The notes beneath the pieces were generated by a model, which was not told the origin of the DNA, did no database searches, and saw nothing but the letters and a program-made list of their open reading frames with translations. DNA of 64,000 nt from Streptococcus suis (GTDB taxonomy: Bacteria > Bacillota > Bacilli > Lactobacillales > Streptococcaceae). The stretch lies in assembly GCF_002960625.1 (NCBI RefSeq), contig NZ_POJH01000030.1:62001-126000 (forward strand), written 5' to 3'. The position numbers were made by a program, and so were the translations under genes. Positions 27,226 through 35,997 of the stretch are shown here, in pieces (the first letter of the stretch is position 1; the number at the start of each line of letters is the position of its first letter).

Positions 27226-29397
27226 ATGAAGAAGCGAGAAAATGATGTAGAAAAACTGAATTTAGTCGTCTTGAAACGGGACGGTCGGACGGTGTCCTTT
27301 GATGAGCAAAAGATTTTTTCTGCTCTTTCGCGGGCCAATCAGGAATTGGAACACCCTGTGTCAGAGGCTGGTCTGCAGCTGGTTTTAGGGGCAAGCCTGC
27401 AAGAGATTGGTCGTCGTTTTACAGACGACATTCAGATTTATGAAATTCAGACCATTGTGGAGCAGGAGTTGCTCAAGGCTCATTTGTATGAGCTAGCAGA
27501 GCGCTATATCCAATATCGGACCCAGCGGGATTTTCGACGTCATCAGGCGACCGATATTAACTTTGAAATCCACAAGTTGCTGAGCAAGGATCAGGCCTTG
27601 GTCAATGAGAATGCCAATAAGGATGCGGATGTTTTCAATACTCAGCGGGATTTGACGGCAGGTATCGTTGGTAAGTCTATCGGTCTCAAGCTCTTGCCTG
27701 CCCATGTAGCTAATGCCCACCAAAAAGGTGACATTCATTACCACGACTTGGATTATAGTCCTTATACTCCCATGACCAACTGCTGCTTGATTGATTTCAA
27801 GGGCATGTTAGCTCAGGGCTTTAAGATTGGTAATGCGGATGTGGAAAGTCCCAAGTCGATTCAGACGGCTACGGCACAGATTTCGCAGATTATTGCCAAT
27901 GTGGCATCTAGCCAGTATGGGGGTTGCTCGGCTGACCGTATCGATGAGGTTTTGGCTCCCTATGCGGAACTCAATTATCAGAAGCATTTGAAGGAAGCGA
28001 AAGACTGGGTCTTGCCAGACAAACAGGAAGACTACGCCCGTGCCAAGACCCAAAAGGATATCTACGATGCCATGCAATCCTTGGAGTATGAAATCAATAC
28101 CCTTTTTACTTCCAATGGACAAACGCCTTTTACTTCGCTTGGTTTTGGTTTGGGAATTTCCTGGTTTGAACGGGAGATTCAAAAGGCCATTCTCAACATT
28201 CGTATCAAGGGTCTGGGACGGGAAGGTCGGACGGCCATTTTTCCCAAGCTGATTTTTACAGTTAAACGAGGCTTGAACTTGGAGCCTGATTCGCCCAACT
28301 ATGACATCAAGCAGCTGGCGGTGGAATGTGCAACCAAGCGGATGTACCCAGATATGCTGTCTTATGACAAGATTGTTGAGTTGACCGGCTCCTTCAAGGT
28401 GCCAATGGGTTGCCGTTCTTTCCTCCAAGGTTGGCAGGATGAAAACGGTCAGGATGTGACATCTGGGCGGATGAACTTGGGTGTTGTGACCGTCAATCTG
28501 CCACGGATTGCTATGGAATCAGCGGGCGACATGGACAAATTCTGGGAAATCTTTGCAGAACGCATGGCCATTGCTAAGGATGCCTTGGTTTATCGTGTGG
28601 AGCGGGTCAAGGAGGCGACACCTGCCAATGCACCGATTTTGTATCAGTATGGGGCTTTTGGCAAGCGACTGGCCAAGACCGATGCGGTGGATGAGGTTTT
28701 CAAAAATCGCAGAGCGACCATTTCGTTGGGCTATATCGGACTCTATGAAGTCGCAACAGTTTTCTACGGTGGTCACTGGGAGGACAATCCAGAAGCCAAG
28801 GATTTCACGATTGCCATTATCAAACGAATGAAGGAATTGACAGATGCTTGGTCTGACCAATACGGCTATCATTTCTCTGTTTATTCAACCCCGTCTGAAA
28901 GTCTGACAGACCGCTTCTGCCGAATGGATACGGAGAAGTTTGGTCTGGTGGAAAATATCACCGACAAGCAGTATTACACCAATTCCTTCCACTATGATGT
29001 GCGGAAAAATCCGACTCCCTTTGAAAAACTAGATTTTGAAAAGGTCTATGTGGAGGCAGGTGCCAGCGGTGGCTTTATCCACTACTGCGAATATCCTGTT
29101 TTGCAACAAAATCCCAAGGCCTTGGAGGCTGTTTGGGACTATGCCTATGACCGTGTAGGCTATCTGGGGACCAATACCCCGATTGACCATTGCTATGCCT
29201 GTGATTTTGAAGGGGATTTTGAGCCAACGGAGCGTGGTTTCAAGTGTCCAAACTGTGGCAATAGCGACCCTAAAACAGTTGATGTGGTCAAGCGGACCTG
29301 TGGTTACCTAGGCAATCCGCAGGCCAGACCCATGGTCAACGGACGCCACAAGGAAATTATTTCCCGTGTCAAAAACATGAATGGGTCTAGTTTATAA
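27226..29397 (+). CDS. nrdD: Anaerobic ribonucleoside-triphosphate reductase
   Basis: Oxygen-sensitive class III ribonucleotide reductase that makes dNTPs without oxygen. The 723-residue protein has an N-terminal ATP-cone (LVVLKRDGRTVSFDEQKI), the catalytic barrel, a C-terminal zinc site formed by HCYACDFEG and FKCPNCGNSD, and the glycyl radical loop RTCGYLGNP. ATG 27226 has a GGAGG site 8 bases upstream; an ATG at 27211 overlaps that site. Its activase gene nrdG lies about 2.1 kb downstream on the same strand. Confidence 0.97.
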   Translation: MKKRENDVEKLNLVVLKRDGRTVSFDEQKIFSALSRANQELEHPVSEAGLQLVLGASLQEIGRRFTDDIQIYEIQTIVEQELLKAHLYELAERYIQYRTQRDFRRHQATDINFEIHKLLSKDQALVNENANKDADVFNTQRDLTAGIVGKSIGLKLLPAHVANAHQKGDIHYHDLDYSPYTPMTNCCLIDFKGMLAQGFKIGNADVESPKSIQTATAQISQIIANVASSQYGGCSADRIDEVLAPYAELNYQKHLKEAKDWVLPDKQEDYARAKTQKDIYDAMQSLEYEINTLFTSNGQTPFTSLGFGLGISWFEREIQKAILNIRIKGLGREGRTAIFPKLIFTVKRGLNLEPDSPNYDIKQLAVECATKRMYPDMLSYDKIVELTGSFKVPMGCRSFLQGWQDENGQDVTSGRMNLGVVTVNLPRIAMESAGDMDKFWEIFAERMAIAKDALVYRVERVKEATPANAPILYQYGAFGKRLAKTDAVDEVFKNRRATISLGYIGLYEVATVFYGGHWEDNPEAKDFTIAIIKRMKELTDAWSDQYGYHFSVYSTPSESLTDRFCRMDTEKFGLVENITDKQYYTNSFHYDVRKNPTPFEKLDFEKVYVEAGASGGFIHYCEYPVLQQNPKALEAVWDYAYDRVGYLGTNTPIDHCYACDFEGDFEPTERGFKCPNCGNSDPKTVDVVKRTCGYLGNPQARPMVNGRHKEIISRVKNMNGSSL

Positions 29398-29412
29398 AGA
29401 AGGACATGAGGG

Positions 29413-29451
29413 CTTCCGTGGTTTTGAGGAACTACGGAAGTTTGTTATAAT
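29413..29451 (+). promoter_or_regulatory. Hairpin after nrdD and downstream promoter -10
   Basis: CTTCCGT (29413-29419) pairs with ACGGAAG (29434-29440) and is followed by TTTG, a weak terminator. A TATAAT box at 29446-29451 then suggests a new promoter for the 44-residue gene and the genes up to nrdG. Confidence 0.5.
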
Positions 29452-29499
29452 AGGGAGAAAAATGTAATAGCTCTGCTATGTTCAAAAAAGGAGAAAACA

Positions 29500-29634
29500 A
29501 TGGGAAAATACCAATTAGACGACAAGGGCAAGGCCTTGGTGGCGCGTTATCATGAGAAGAATTCCAATGTGAAACAGGACAAGAAGGCGCGTGTGCAGGA
29601 ATTGCTCAAGCAAGCCAAGAATAAGAAAAAATAA
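29500..29634 (+). CDS. 44-residue basic protein next to nrdD
   Basis: A very short highly charged protein beginning MGKYQLDDKGKALVARYHEK and ending KQAKNKKK, with no membrane segment. An AAAAAGGAG site precedes the ATG. A similar small gene sits between nrdD and the acetyltransferase gene in other streptococci, from memory of the pneumococcal layout, so it is probably real. The function is unknown. The next ATG follows two bases after its stop, suggesting coupled translation. Confidence 0.7.
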   Translation: MGKYQLDDKGKALVARYHEKNSNVKQDKKARVQELLKQAKNKKK

Positions 29635-29635
29635 T

Positions 29636-30982
29636 ATGGATTTTACAGATATCAGCATTCTCCATACCAATGATATGCATTCTTACATGGAGAATTTTCC
29701 AAAGAAAGCTCAGCTGATTGCGGACATTCGGGCTAGGAATGAAAAAGAGGGTGTGCCGACTTTTGTCTTTGATAGCGGGGATCTGTTTTCGGGCAATATC
29801 TTTTTCAATATGTACCGTGGAATCAAGGAAATCGAGTTAATGAATCAAATTGGTTGTCAGGCTATGACCTTGGGCAATCATGAATTTGACCACGGAGATG
29901 AGTTGCTCAGTCGCCTGGATGACTTTGCCCAGTTTCCAATTGTGTCCTCCAATCTTCGTTATCGTGATGGTGAGGTGGCGGATGAATTGGTGCCGCTGGA
30001 GGATGTTCTCGAGTTTGATATGAATGGTCAGTCCTTGTATGTTTTGGGTTTGACCACCTTGGAAACCCAGGAGGTTGCTTCGCCGTCAGACAAGGTGCTT
30101 TTTGAGGATCCTCGGAAGGCTCTACGACGACTGGTGGATCAGGTTCTTGCCAAGAATCCACAGGCTCATTTGGTTTTACTCAGTCATCTGGGCTACGATG
30201 AAGATCTTGCCTTTGCCCAGGACTTTCCAGAAGTTAATGTCATCTTGGGTGGACACACTCACACGATTTTGAGGGAGCCAAGTCAAGTGGGTGGCGTCAG
30301 CATTTGCCAAGCTGGTCAATATGGTCGCTTTGTCGGACATCTGTCCCTGCGGTGTTTTGCAGACGGGCGACATGAAGTCCTGGCTTATGACTTGATTGAG
30401 GTGGAAAAACTGACCCAAGAAGACAAGGGGGTCAAGGCCATTATCGACCAGATGAGGTCGGAACGGGACGCAGCTTTTTCCCAACCGATAGCGACTCTGC
30501 CGCAGGCACTAGACGGGGAGCGAGAGAGCATTCGTCAAGGTGTGTCCAGTCTAGCTCCTGTCATCTGTCAGGCTCTTTTTGAGCGGGCTGGCCAGCTGGG
30601 CTTGCAGGCGGACGGTGCGGTCATCAACGGTTTCGGCATTCGGGCTTCCTTGTCGGCGGGACCAATCTTTTATTCGGACTTGGTCAAGGTCCTGCCCTTT
30701 TCTAAGCGTGTGCTCTTGGTTGCTATCAAGGGCAGAGACTTGCTCTCCAGTCTACAGACAGGCCTCCACCCTCAGATGTGGGGCATTGTTTCGGACGGTG
30801 AGGATTTTATGGTCAATGGCAGAGCTGTCGAGCTAGATAGGGTCTATTATATTGTGACCAATTCTTTTGTTTGGAGTGGCAAGGACAATTACGACGATTT
30901 CCACAAGGCAGAAATTGTGCAGGATTTAGGACTGGATATTGACATCATCAGCGAATTTTTCAAGAGACAATATGGAGGCTAG
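29636..30982 (+). CDS. Cytosolic 5'-nucleotidase-like metallophosphoesterase (YunD type)
   Basis: A two-domain 5'-nucleotidase of 448 residues. The N-terminal metallophosphatase carries the metal motifs SILHTNDMHS, FDSGDLFSGN, GNHEFDHG and GGHTHT. The C-terminal nucleotidase domain ends in VTNSFVWSGKDNYDDF. No signal peptide or anchor is present, unlike the CpdB-like gene at 42935, so it should act on internal nucleotides or related phosphoesters. It lies between nrdD and nrdG, where it could adjust nucleotide pools; that link is inference. Confidence 0.85.
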   Translation: MDFTDISILHTNDMHSYMENFPKKAQLIADIRARNEKEGVPTFVFDSGDLFSGNIFFNMYRGIKEIELMNQIGCQAMTLGNHEFDHGDELLSRLDDFAQFPIVSSNLRYRDGEVADELVPLEDVLEFDMNGQSLYVLGLTTLETQEVASPSDKVLFEDPRKALRRLVDQVLAKNPQAHLVLLSHLGYDEDLAFAQDFPEVNVILGGHTHTILREPSQVGGVSICQAGQYGRFVGHLSLRCFADGRHEVLAYDLIEVEKLTQEDKGVKAIIDQMRSERDAAFSQPIATLPQALDGERESIRQGVSSLAPVICQALFERAGQLGLQADGAVINGFGIRASLSAGPIFYSDLVKVLPFSKRVLLVAIKGRDLLSSLQTGLHPQMWGIVSDGEDFMVNGRAVELDRVYYIVTNSFVWSGKDNYDDFHKAEIVQDLGLDIDIISEFFKRQYGG

Positions 30983-30983
30983 T

Positions 30984-31475
30984 ATGGAATTAAGAAGACC
31001 GACTATAGCGGATAAGGATACGATTTTGGAGATGCTGGCAGAATTTGAAAAAGCAGGCTCAGCTATGGACGGAGGCTTTATCTCCAAAGATATGGACTTT
31101 GAAGACTGGATTTTGAGAAACCAAGACTATGAGGCAGGCATCAACCTGCCAGAAGGATTTGTTCCCTCTATTCAATATGTGTCATTTGACCAGACAGGTC
31201 GAGCCCTTGGATTTCTCAGTCTACGCCTACGGCTCAACGATTTCCTGCTCAATAAAGGCGGTCATATCGGATATTCCATTCGACCGTCCGAGCGTGGCAA
31301 GGGCTATGCAAAGGAACAACTGCGACTTGGTTTGCAGGAAGCTGCTAGTAAAAATATCACCAAGGTCCTTGTGACCTGCTCGACAGACAATCAAGCCAGT
31401 CGCCGCACGATTCTGGCTTGTGGCGGTAGCCTAGAAGACACCCGCGAAGGAGTAGAACGTTACTGGATTGGCTAA
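30984..31475 (+). CDS. GNAT family N-acetyltransferase
   Basis: A 163-residue acetyl-CoA-dependent acyltransferase. The acetyl-CoA loop appears as GYSIRPSERGKGYAKEQL, and the C-terminal strand has VTCSTDNQASRRTILACGG. The ATG at 30984 follows the upstream stop by one base and has a GGAGG site. The substrate is unknown. Its position just before nrdG is shared with other streptococci. Confidence 0.88.
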   Translation: MELRRPTIADKDTILEMLAEFEKAGSAMDGGFISKDMDFEDWILRNQDYEAGINLPEGFVPSIQYVSFDQTGRALGFLSLRLRLNDFLLNKGGHIGYSIRPSERGKGYAKEQLRLGLQEAASKNITKVLVTCSTDNQASRRTILACGGSLEDTREGVERYWIG

Positions 31476-31490
31476 AAGAAGGAGGCAGCT

Positions 31491-32063
31491 ATGACGGAGC
31501 AGACCTGGAACAATCCCAAACCAGGCGAGTGGAAGAGTGAGGAACTCAGTCAGGGACGGATTATGGACTACAAGGCCTTTAATTTTGTGGACGGCGAAGG
31601 GGTGCGGTGTTCCCTCTATGTCAGCGGCTGCCTCTTTCACTGCCCCGGTTGCTACAACGTGGCCACCTGGTCCTTCAAGGCCGGCATTCCCTACACCAAG
31701 GAGCTGGAAGACCGCATCTTAGCAGACTTGGCCCAGCCCTATGTGCAGGGCCTGACCCTCTTGGGTGGCGAACCCTTTCTTAATACAGGTACGGTCCTCC
31801 CACTCGTCAAGCGAGTTCGGGAGGAATTGCCAGACAAGGATATTTGGTCCTGGACAGGCTACACATGGGAAGAATTGATGCAGGAAACGCCAGACAAATT
31901 GGAGTTGCTCAACTATTTGGACATTCTCGTAGATGGCCGCTATGACAAAAACAAACGCAACCTCATGTTGCAATTTAGAGGCTCATCCAACCAACGCATT
32001 ATTGATGTGCAGCAGTCCCTCAAACAAGGACAGGTGGTTATTTGGGAGAGGTTGGAGAAATGA
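31491..32063 (+). CDS. nrdG: Anaerobic ribonucleotide reductase activating protein
   Basis: Radical-SAM activase that creates the glycyl radical on NrdD. In the 190-residue product the three cysteines for the 4Fe-4S cluster are in SGCLFHCPGCYNVATW (Cx3Cx2C), and the SAM-binding GGEP motif is in LTLLGGEPFLN. An AAGGAGG site precedes the ATG. It is the last gene of the run starting at 29500; a terminator follows. Confidence 0.96.
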   Translation: MTEQTWNNPKPGEWKSEELSQGRIMDYKAFNFVDGEGVRCSLYVSGCLFHCPGCYNVATWSFKAGIPYTKELEDRILADLAQPYVQGLTLLGGEPFLNTGTVLPLVKRVREELPDKDIWSWTGYTWEELMQETPDKLELLNYLDILVDGRYDKNKRNLMLQFRGSSNQRIIDVQQSLKQGQVVIWERLEK

Positions 32064-32084
32064 TGGGTATTCATTTCATTTATT

Positions 32085-32111
32085 TCCCAGATACTTGGAG
32101 TGAGTAGCAAA
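32085..32111 (+). repeat. Left copy of 27-bp direct repeat flanking ABC genes
   Basis: TCCCAGATA at its start and AGCAAA at its end match 35504-35530 at 23 of 27 positions. The two copies bracket the three-gene ABC transporter module. Confidence 0.5.
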
Positions 32112-32140
32112 ATTAAGGTAAATAAAAGCATAGTTCTAGG

Positions 32141-32160
32141 GAGGCGGCTGCCTCTTTTTA
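32141..32160 (+). terminator. Terminator after nrdG
   Basis: The short GC stem GAGGC / GCCTC precedes TTTTTA. Confidence 0.7.
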
Positions 32161-32229
32161 CTTGCCTTTCTGCAAAAAAAGATTATAATAATATTCAAAA
32201 TACATTATATTGAGAAAGTGAGGCAATCT

Positions 32230-33132
32230 ATGTTAGTGGTGAAAATTGACCAGTTTTCTTACGGTAAAAAGCTCATTTTCAAAGATATTCATATGGAAGT
32301 CCCGTCCTCGAAAATCATCGGTCTGGTTGCACCTAACGGGACAGGGAAGTCAACCTTGGTTCGAATTATTTCTGGGCATATTACTGGATCAGGGATAGAA
32401 GTGAACTATCATGGAAAGAGCTATCAAAAGGACAAGCAATATATGCGTCAACAAATTGTAAAAATGCCTGACCAGGCAGATTTGTACGACGAACTAACTG
32501 GCTTACAGCACTTGGAATTTTACGCTGCCATGTGGGGAGTAGATGTCACTTATCCACAAGAAATAGTGACGGTCTTAAATATGGGGACCTATATTCATAA
32601 AAAAGTTGGGACCTATTCATTGGGAATGCGTCAGCGCTTGTGTTTTGCTTTGGTAGTAGTGACCCAGGCTAGCTACATGCTCTTAGATGAAGTCATGAAT
32701 GGTTTGGACCCAGACAATGTAGAAATGATTTCAAGTTTATTGAAAGACTTGCGGGCCCAGGGAAAGACCATGCTTATTGCTTCTCACTTGTTAGATAATT
32801 TAGACAGTATTGCTGACAGTATTTACTTTATCAAGGATGGTCATTTTTCAGTTGTCTACCACCCCCAGGAGCAGGCTTTGGAAACCGTATTGCTTTCCTT
32901 TTCATCTAAAAATGTAGTGCAGGAATTTTTAGCCTTAAAGCCGCACTTTACTTGTGTGAATAATGAGGAATGTCAAGTCACTATTCAACTGGATGAGCTG
33001 GGGGGAAGTCTTTCTGATTTTTTGGATTGGGCAAGTCGCAACCTAGATGATGTGAGAGAGATAAAGGTCGGTCGAAAAGGTAGTTATCTCATATATAAGG
33101 AATTATATGGGACCGAGGAGGAGGGAGGCTAG
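32230..33132 (+). CDS. ABC transporter ATP-binding protein (exporter type)
   Basis: A 300-residue ATPase with Walker A APNGTGKST, a degenerate signature YSLGMRQRL, Walker B YMLLDEVMNGLDPDN and an H-loop in IASHLLDNLD. About 80 extra residues follow the ATPase core. It opens a three-gene unit with two dissimilar ABC-2-type permeases, a layout used for export of, or protection from, antimicrobial peptides. The substrate cannot be told from sequence. A GTGAGG site precedes the ATG. Confidence 0.85.
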   Translation: MLVVKIDQFSYGKKLIFKDIHMEVPSSKIIGLVAPNGTGKSTLVRIISGHITGSGIEVNYHGKSYQKDKQYMRQQIVKMPDQADLYDELTGLQHLEFYAAMWGVDVTYPQEIVTVLNMGTYIHKKVGTYSLGMRQRLCFALVVVTQASYMLLDEVMNGLDPDNVEMISSLLKDLRAQGKTMLIASHLLDNLDSIADSIYFIKDGHFSVVYHPQEQALETVLLSFSSKNVVQEFLALKPHFTCVNNEECQVTIQLDELGGSLSDFLDWASRNLDDVREIKVGRKGSYLIYKELYGTEEEGG

Positions 33133-33134
33133 TG

Positions 33135-34367
33135 GTGCGGACTTTGAAAACACAATTCCTGCTCATCATCAACAATCGTTTATTGAAGATGCAGGCTATC
33201 GGAATGCTTCTCTGCTTGCCAATGTTGATCTTGTTCCTTTTTAGCTCTTTGGAAAATCAGTCGATTCAGTATGCTGAAGATGTAGCTAGACAGAGTGAAT
33301 ATGCGCAAGAAGATATAGAGTGGATGAAAAGGACCTATGATGCGTCCTTGCAAGAAAAACATGCAAGAGAAATCCAGTTAGATAGTATGGTGGTACAAAA
33401 GGCAGAGTATTTTGCAAAGGGACAGTATGTCAGTTATCTACAAGAAGCAGTCAATAGCTGGAAATTATATTTCTCCCTCCAGAAGGTGAGAGGCTACAAT
33501 ATAACGGAAAGTCAATTTCCTGCACTTCATTATGGAACAAATATGGCCTTTGATGATGTTAAGCGATCTACTTTAAACAGCAATTTTGCTAGGCAAAGAG
33601 TGGCCATTTTCGAAGGAATGCTAGCTTCTACCAAGGAGGTTACAATCAATGAACTTGTTGGTATTACTGCCAGAGGGCAATTTTATCGCTGGTTGGGTCA
33701 CGCAGGCCCTGAGGTTTTGTATCTGCCCCTATTTTTCCTGCTGACACTTTTGTTTTCAAGTCCCATTTTTTTAGATGATAAGCAACATGAGAGCCTCTTG
33801 GAAGTAAAACCGCTTAGTCAATTGAAGTATTTATTTGATAAAATCATTAGTTACTGGTTGCTGATCAGCGGTTTTGAAATCTTCTTGCTAGCCATCATTC
33901 TTTTTGCTATCAGTAGCAGGTTTGGAGCTGGCGATTGGACGCTAGGCATTTTGACCTTCGTGGGGCAAGAAGAAGTGCAGATTTCTTCAATGGAGTTTTA
34001 TGGAAAAGCAGTTCTATTTTTCCTTTTAATCAATTTTTTTCTGATTACATGTTTGGCTTCTTGCAATAAGATTTTCTCCAACAAGCCCCTGACGGTCTGT
34101 CTAAGTGGACTTGTCCTATTTTTAGAACCACTTTTGCGTTTTTTGCAGATAAACTTTTTGGGGCAAGATCTTCTCCCTAGTTATTACATTAGTTTTGGTC
34201 CAGTCTTACATGGTGTGAAAGATTATTTTTTCTATAGAGGAGATTTTTCGGTTGAAAAAGGATGGATTGTTCTATCTCTTTGGACGCTTGTTCTATTTAC
34301 AATGATGTATCTTAGTGTTCTTGTAAGGGAAAGGTTTCGACAGGAAAGAGGGAGAATATGGGGATAA
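33135..34367 (+). CDS. ABC-2 type permease, first subunit
   Basis: A permease of about 410 residues. One membrane helix near residues 17-37 is followed by an extracytoplasmic domain of about 160 residues rich in charged helices. Five more helices run from about residue 195 to the end. Two GTG codons, 33132 and 33135, are possible; the second has a GGAGG site 6 bases upstream and follows the ATPase stop. It overlaps the next permease by 10 bases. Confidence 0.75.
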   Translation: MRTLKTQFLLIINNRLLKMQAIGMLLCLPMLILFLFSSLENQSIQYAEDVARQSEYAQEDIEWMKRTYDASLQEKHAREIQLDSMVVQKAEYFAKGQYVSYLQEAVNSWKLYFSLQKVRGYNITESQFPALHYGTNMAFDDVKRSTLNSNFARQRVAIFEGMLASTKEVTINELVGITARGQFYRWLGHAGPEVLYLPLFFLLTLLFSSPIFLDDKQHESLLEVKPLSQLKYLFDKIISYWLLISGFEIFLLAIILFAISSRFGAGDWTLGILTFVGQEEVQISSMEFYGKAVLFFLLINFFLITCLASCNKIFSNKPLTVCLSGLVLFLEPLLRFLQINFLGQDLLPSYYISFGPVLHGVKDYFFYRGDFSVEKGWIVLSLWTLVLFTMMYLSVLVRERFRQERGRIWG

Positions 34368-35440
34368 CAAAGATAGATTGGAATTTCTTGTGTTCAAAAA
34401 ATTTTATTTTAAAGGCAATGTTATCAATCGGCTTCTTATTTTTGCTATTTGTAGGCTTTAGTCTTTTTTTCCCAAGTCCAAGGCCTCGGGACTTAGTTGA
34501 TCGCCAATTCAAAGTAATGGATAGTTTAGTGACCATTTATAAAAGCGACACGGAGCTGACTGCTGAAAGAAAGGAAGAAATAAGAAAACAAACCAACCGT
34601 ATTTTTCAAAATTATGCCCAAGAAGATATGGTATATGTTTCAAATGATTCGGTTGAAAAATTAGTCCCAATCTTTGAAGAGCGCATGACATTACTGGAGG
34701 AGTATGAACAACTATTTCCAGAATATTATCAAGAATATTTGCCAGATAAGAAATATGTAGAGCAAGAATTTATGGTGGTGCAATTTCTTGTTAAGCGTCA
34801 TCAAGATTATACAATTTATAAGCTCTATGGTCCCTTCTTTGAAAAACTCTTGATCTTTTTGGGTTATGGGGGCAGTCTGCTGATTTTTACTTTATTGACT
34901 GGCTCCTATTTTCAGAGAAAATATGCTCATTATACTTTGTTGGAAATTCTTCCTGTCACGAGAAAAAGAGAAGTTCTTATAGAACTCCCTTACACAATCG
35001 TATTGTTTTATCTATTTCCGACATCCTTAATTTTTTTGTATGCTGGGCTGTACTCCATTTTCATAGCTAAGACCAATCTGTTTACCTATCCCGTCTATCA
35101 AATGAGGACCGAAGGACAAGTATTATTGTCCATGGCTGAACTTTCTATCACCTATCTCTTATTTCCATTTCTATCTTGTTTACTTATTTATATTTTACAA
35201 GATTATTTAATCGGGTGGATGAAAGATAGTACGGTGACTACCATTATAATTTATGCTATTTCACTACTGTCCATATGGAATAAACACTTTTGGTCACCCT
35301 TGTTCCACATGTTTCCCTTGCCGATTTTACAGTCGGATACAAATATGTGGCTAAGCCTTGTAATTCTTTTGATAACGACTCTTGTTTTGCTTATAGGGAG
35401 AGAATATTTGTCGGTTAGGTCATTCCTCTTTCCAAACTAG
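34358..35440 (+). CDS. ABC-2 type permease, second subunit
   Basis: A 360-residue permease with the same layout as its neighbour: one early helix (about 22-42), an extracytoplasmic domain to about residue 160, then five to six helices. Sequence similarity between the two is low, which suggests a heterodimeric channel. It ends the operon at a strong terminator. Confidence 0.75.
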   Translation: MGITKIDWNFLCSKNFILKAMLSIGFLFLLFVGFSLFFPSPRPRDLVDRQFKVMDSLVTIYKSDTELTAERKEEIRKQTNRIFQNYAQEDMVYVSNDSVEKLVPIFEERMTLLEEYEQLFPEYYQEYLPDKKYVEQEFMVVQFLVKRHQDYTIYKLYGPFFEKLLIFLGYGGSLLIFTLLTGSYFQRKYAHYTLLEILPVTRKREVLIELPYTIVLFYLFPTSLIFLYAGLYSIFIAKTNLFTYPVYQMRTEGQVLLSMAELSITYLLFPFLSCLLIYILQDYLIGWMKDSTVTTIIIYAISLLSIWNKHFWSPLFHMFPLPILQSDTNMWLSLVILLITTLVLLIGREYLSVRSFLFPN

Positions 35441-35503
35441 TATAGCGTCTAGGCTATTCTAGCGGGAGTATTTTGACTGCACTGTTTCTAACCTCCAGCG
35501 ATC

Positions 35504-35530
35504 TCCCAGATAGTTGGAGTTAAAAGCAAA
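35504..35530 (+). repeat. Right copy of 27-bp direct repeat flanking ABC genes
   Basis: Partner of 32085-32111, with 4 mismatches in 27. It lies between the last ABC gene and its terminator. Confidence 0.5.
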
Positions 35531-35535
35531 CACTA

Positions 35536-35576
35536 AAAACCAGCTATCCTCTTTGCATGGATAGCTGGTATTTTTT
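35536..35576 (+). terminator. Terminator of the ABC operon
   Basis: An 11-bp perfect stem ACCAGCTATCC / GGATAGCTGGT is followed by ATTTTTT. Confidence 0.85.
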
Positions 35577-35611
35577 AACCAAATGTAGAACAAATTCACT
35601 CAAAAAACGAG

Positions 35612-35635
35612 AAAAAGCCTTGATAAATCAAGACT
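35612..35635 (-). terminator. Terminator of tRNA-Lys
   Basis: On the minus strand AGTCTTGAT pairs with ATCAAGGCT and is followed by TTTTTC, 18 bases after the tRNA. Confidence 0.75.
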
Positions 35636-35652
35636 TTCCTCATATCAACCAA

Positions 35653-35725
35653 TCCTCCCTGTAGGGATCGAACCTACGACCCACGGATTAAGAGTCCGCT
35701 GCTCTGCCAGCTGAGCTAAGGAAGG
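35653..35725 (-). tRNA. tRNA-Lys, anticodon CTT
   Basis: A 73-nt cloverleaf: acceptor CCTTCCT pairs with AGGGAGG, T8-A9, a D arm in AGCTCAGCTGGCAGAGCA, an anticodon arm GCGGACTCTTAATCCGT with anticodon CTT, and a T arm GTAGGTTCGATCCCTAC. The discriminator base is A and CCA is not encoded. It lies 8 bases downstream of the probable 6S RNA with no separate promoter obvious, so the two may come from one precursor. Confidence 0.95.
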
Positions 35726-35732
35726 GCAAAAT

Positions 35733-35934
35733 AAAAATGCTGTATTGGTACCGGTTATTCATGAATTGTATTGATCCCGCACGCTAGAAGCAGGTGGGTG
35801 ACGTGTTTCTGACTTAGTTGCTTCTGGGTGTACCAGCCTGCATACTGCCAAAAGATCTTTGTCTCCCTAGTAATACAAAAATAGTCGGTCAACACAAAGG
35901 TATGAATTCGTATACCACAGCAGTTCTTATTTAT
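35733..35934 (-). ncRNA. ssrS: Probable 6S RNA (SsrS)
   Basis: A transcript of about 200 nt is predicted on the minus strand from a promoter with TTGATT (35963-35968) and TAATAT (35941-35946), 16 bases apart. Its ends close by pairing TGCTGT near the 5' end with ACAGCA before a T-rich tail, with GGTA/TACC extending the stem. Further in, TTGTATT pairs with AATACAA and GAAGCA with TGCTTC, giving the long interrupted rod expected of 6S RNA, which binds sigma-70-type RNA polymerase. Size and a position next to rarA agree. No protein frame is present. Confidence 0.7.
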
Positions 35935-35997
35935 GATTTAATATTACCACATTTTTTAAAAAAATCAAGAGAAAATCGGCAAAAAATGAAAACGTTA

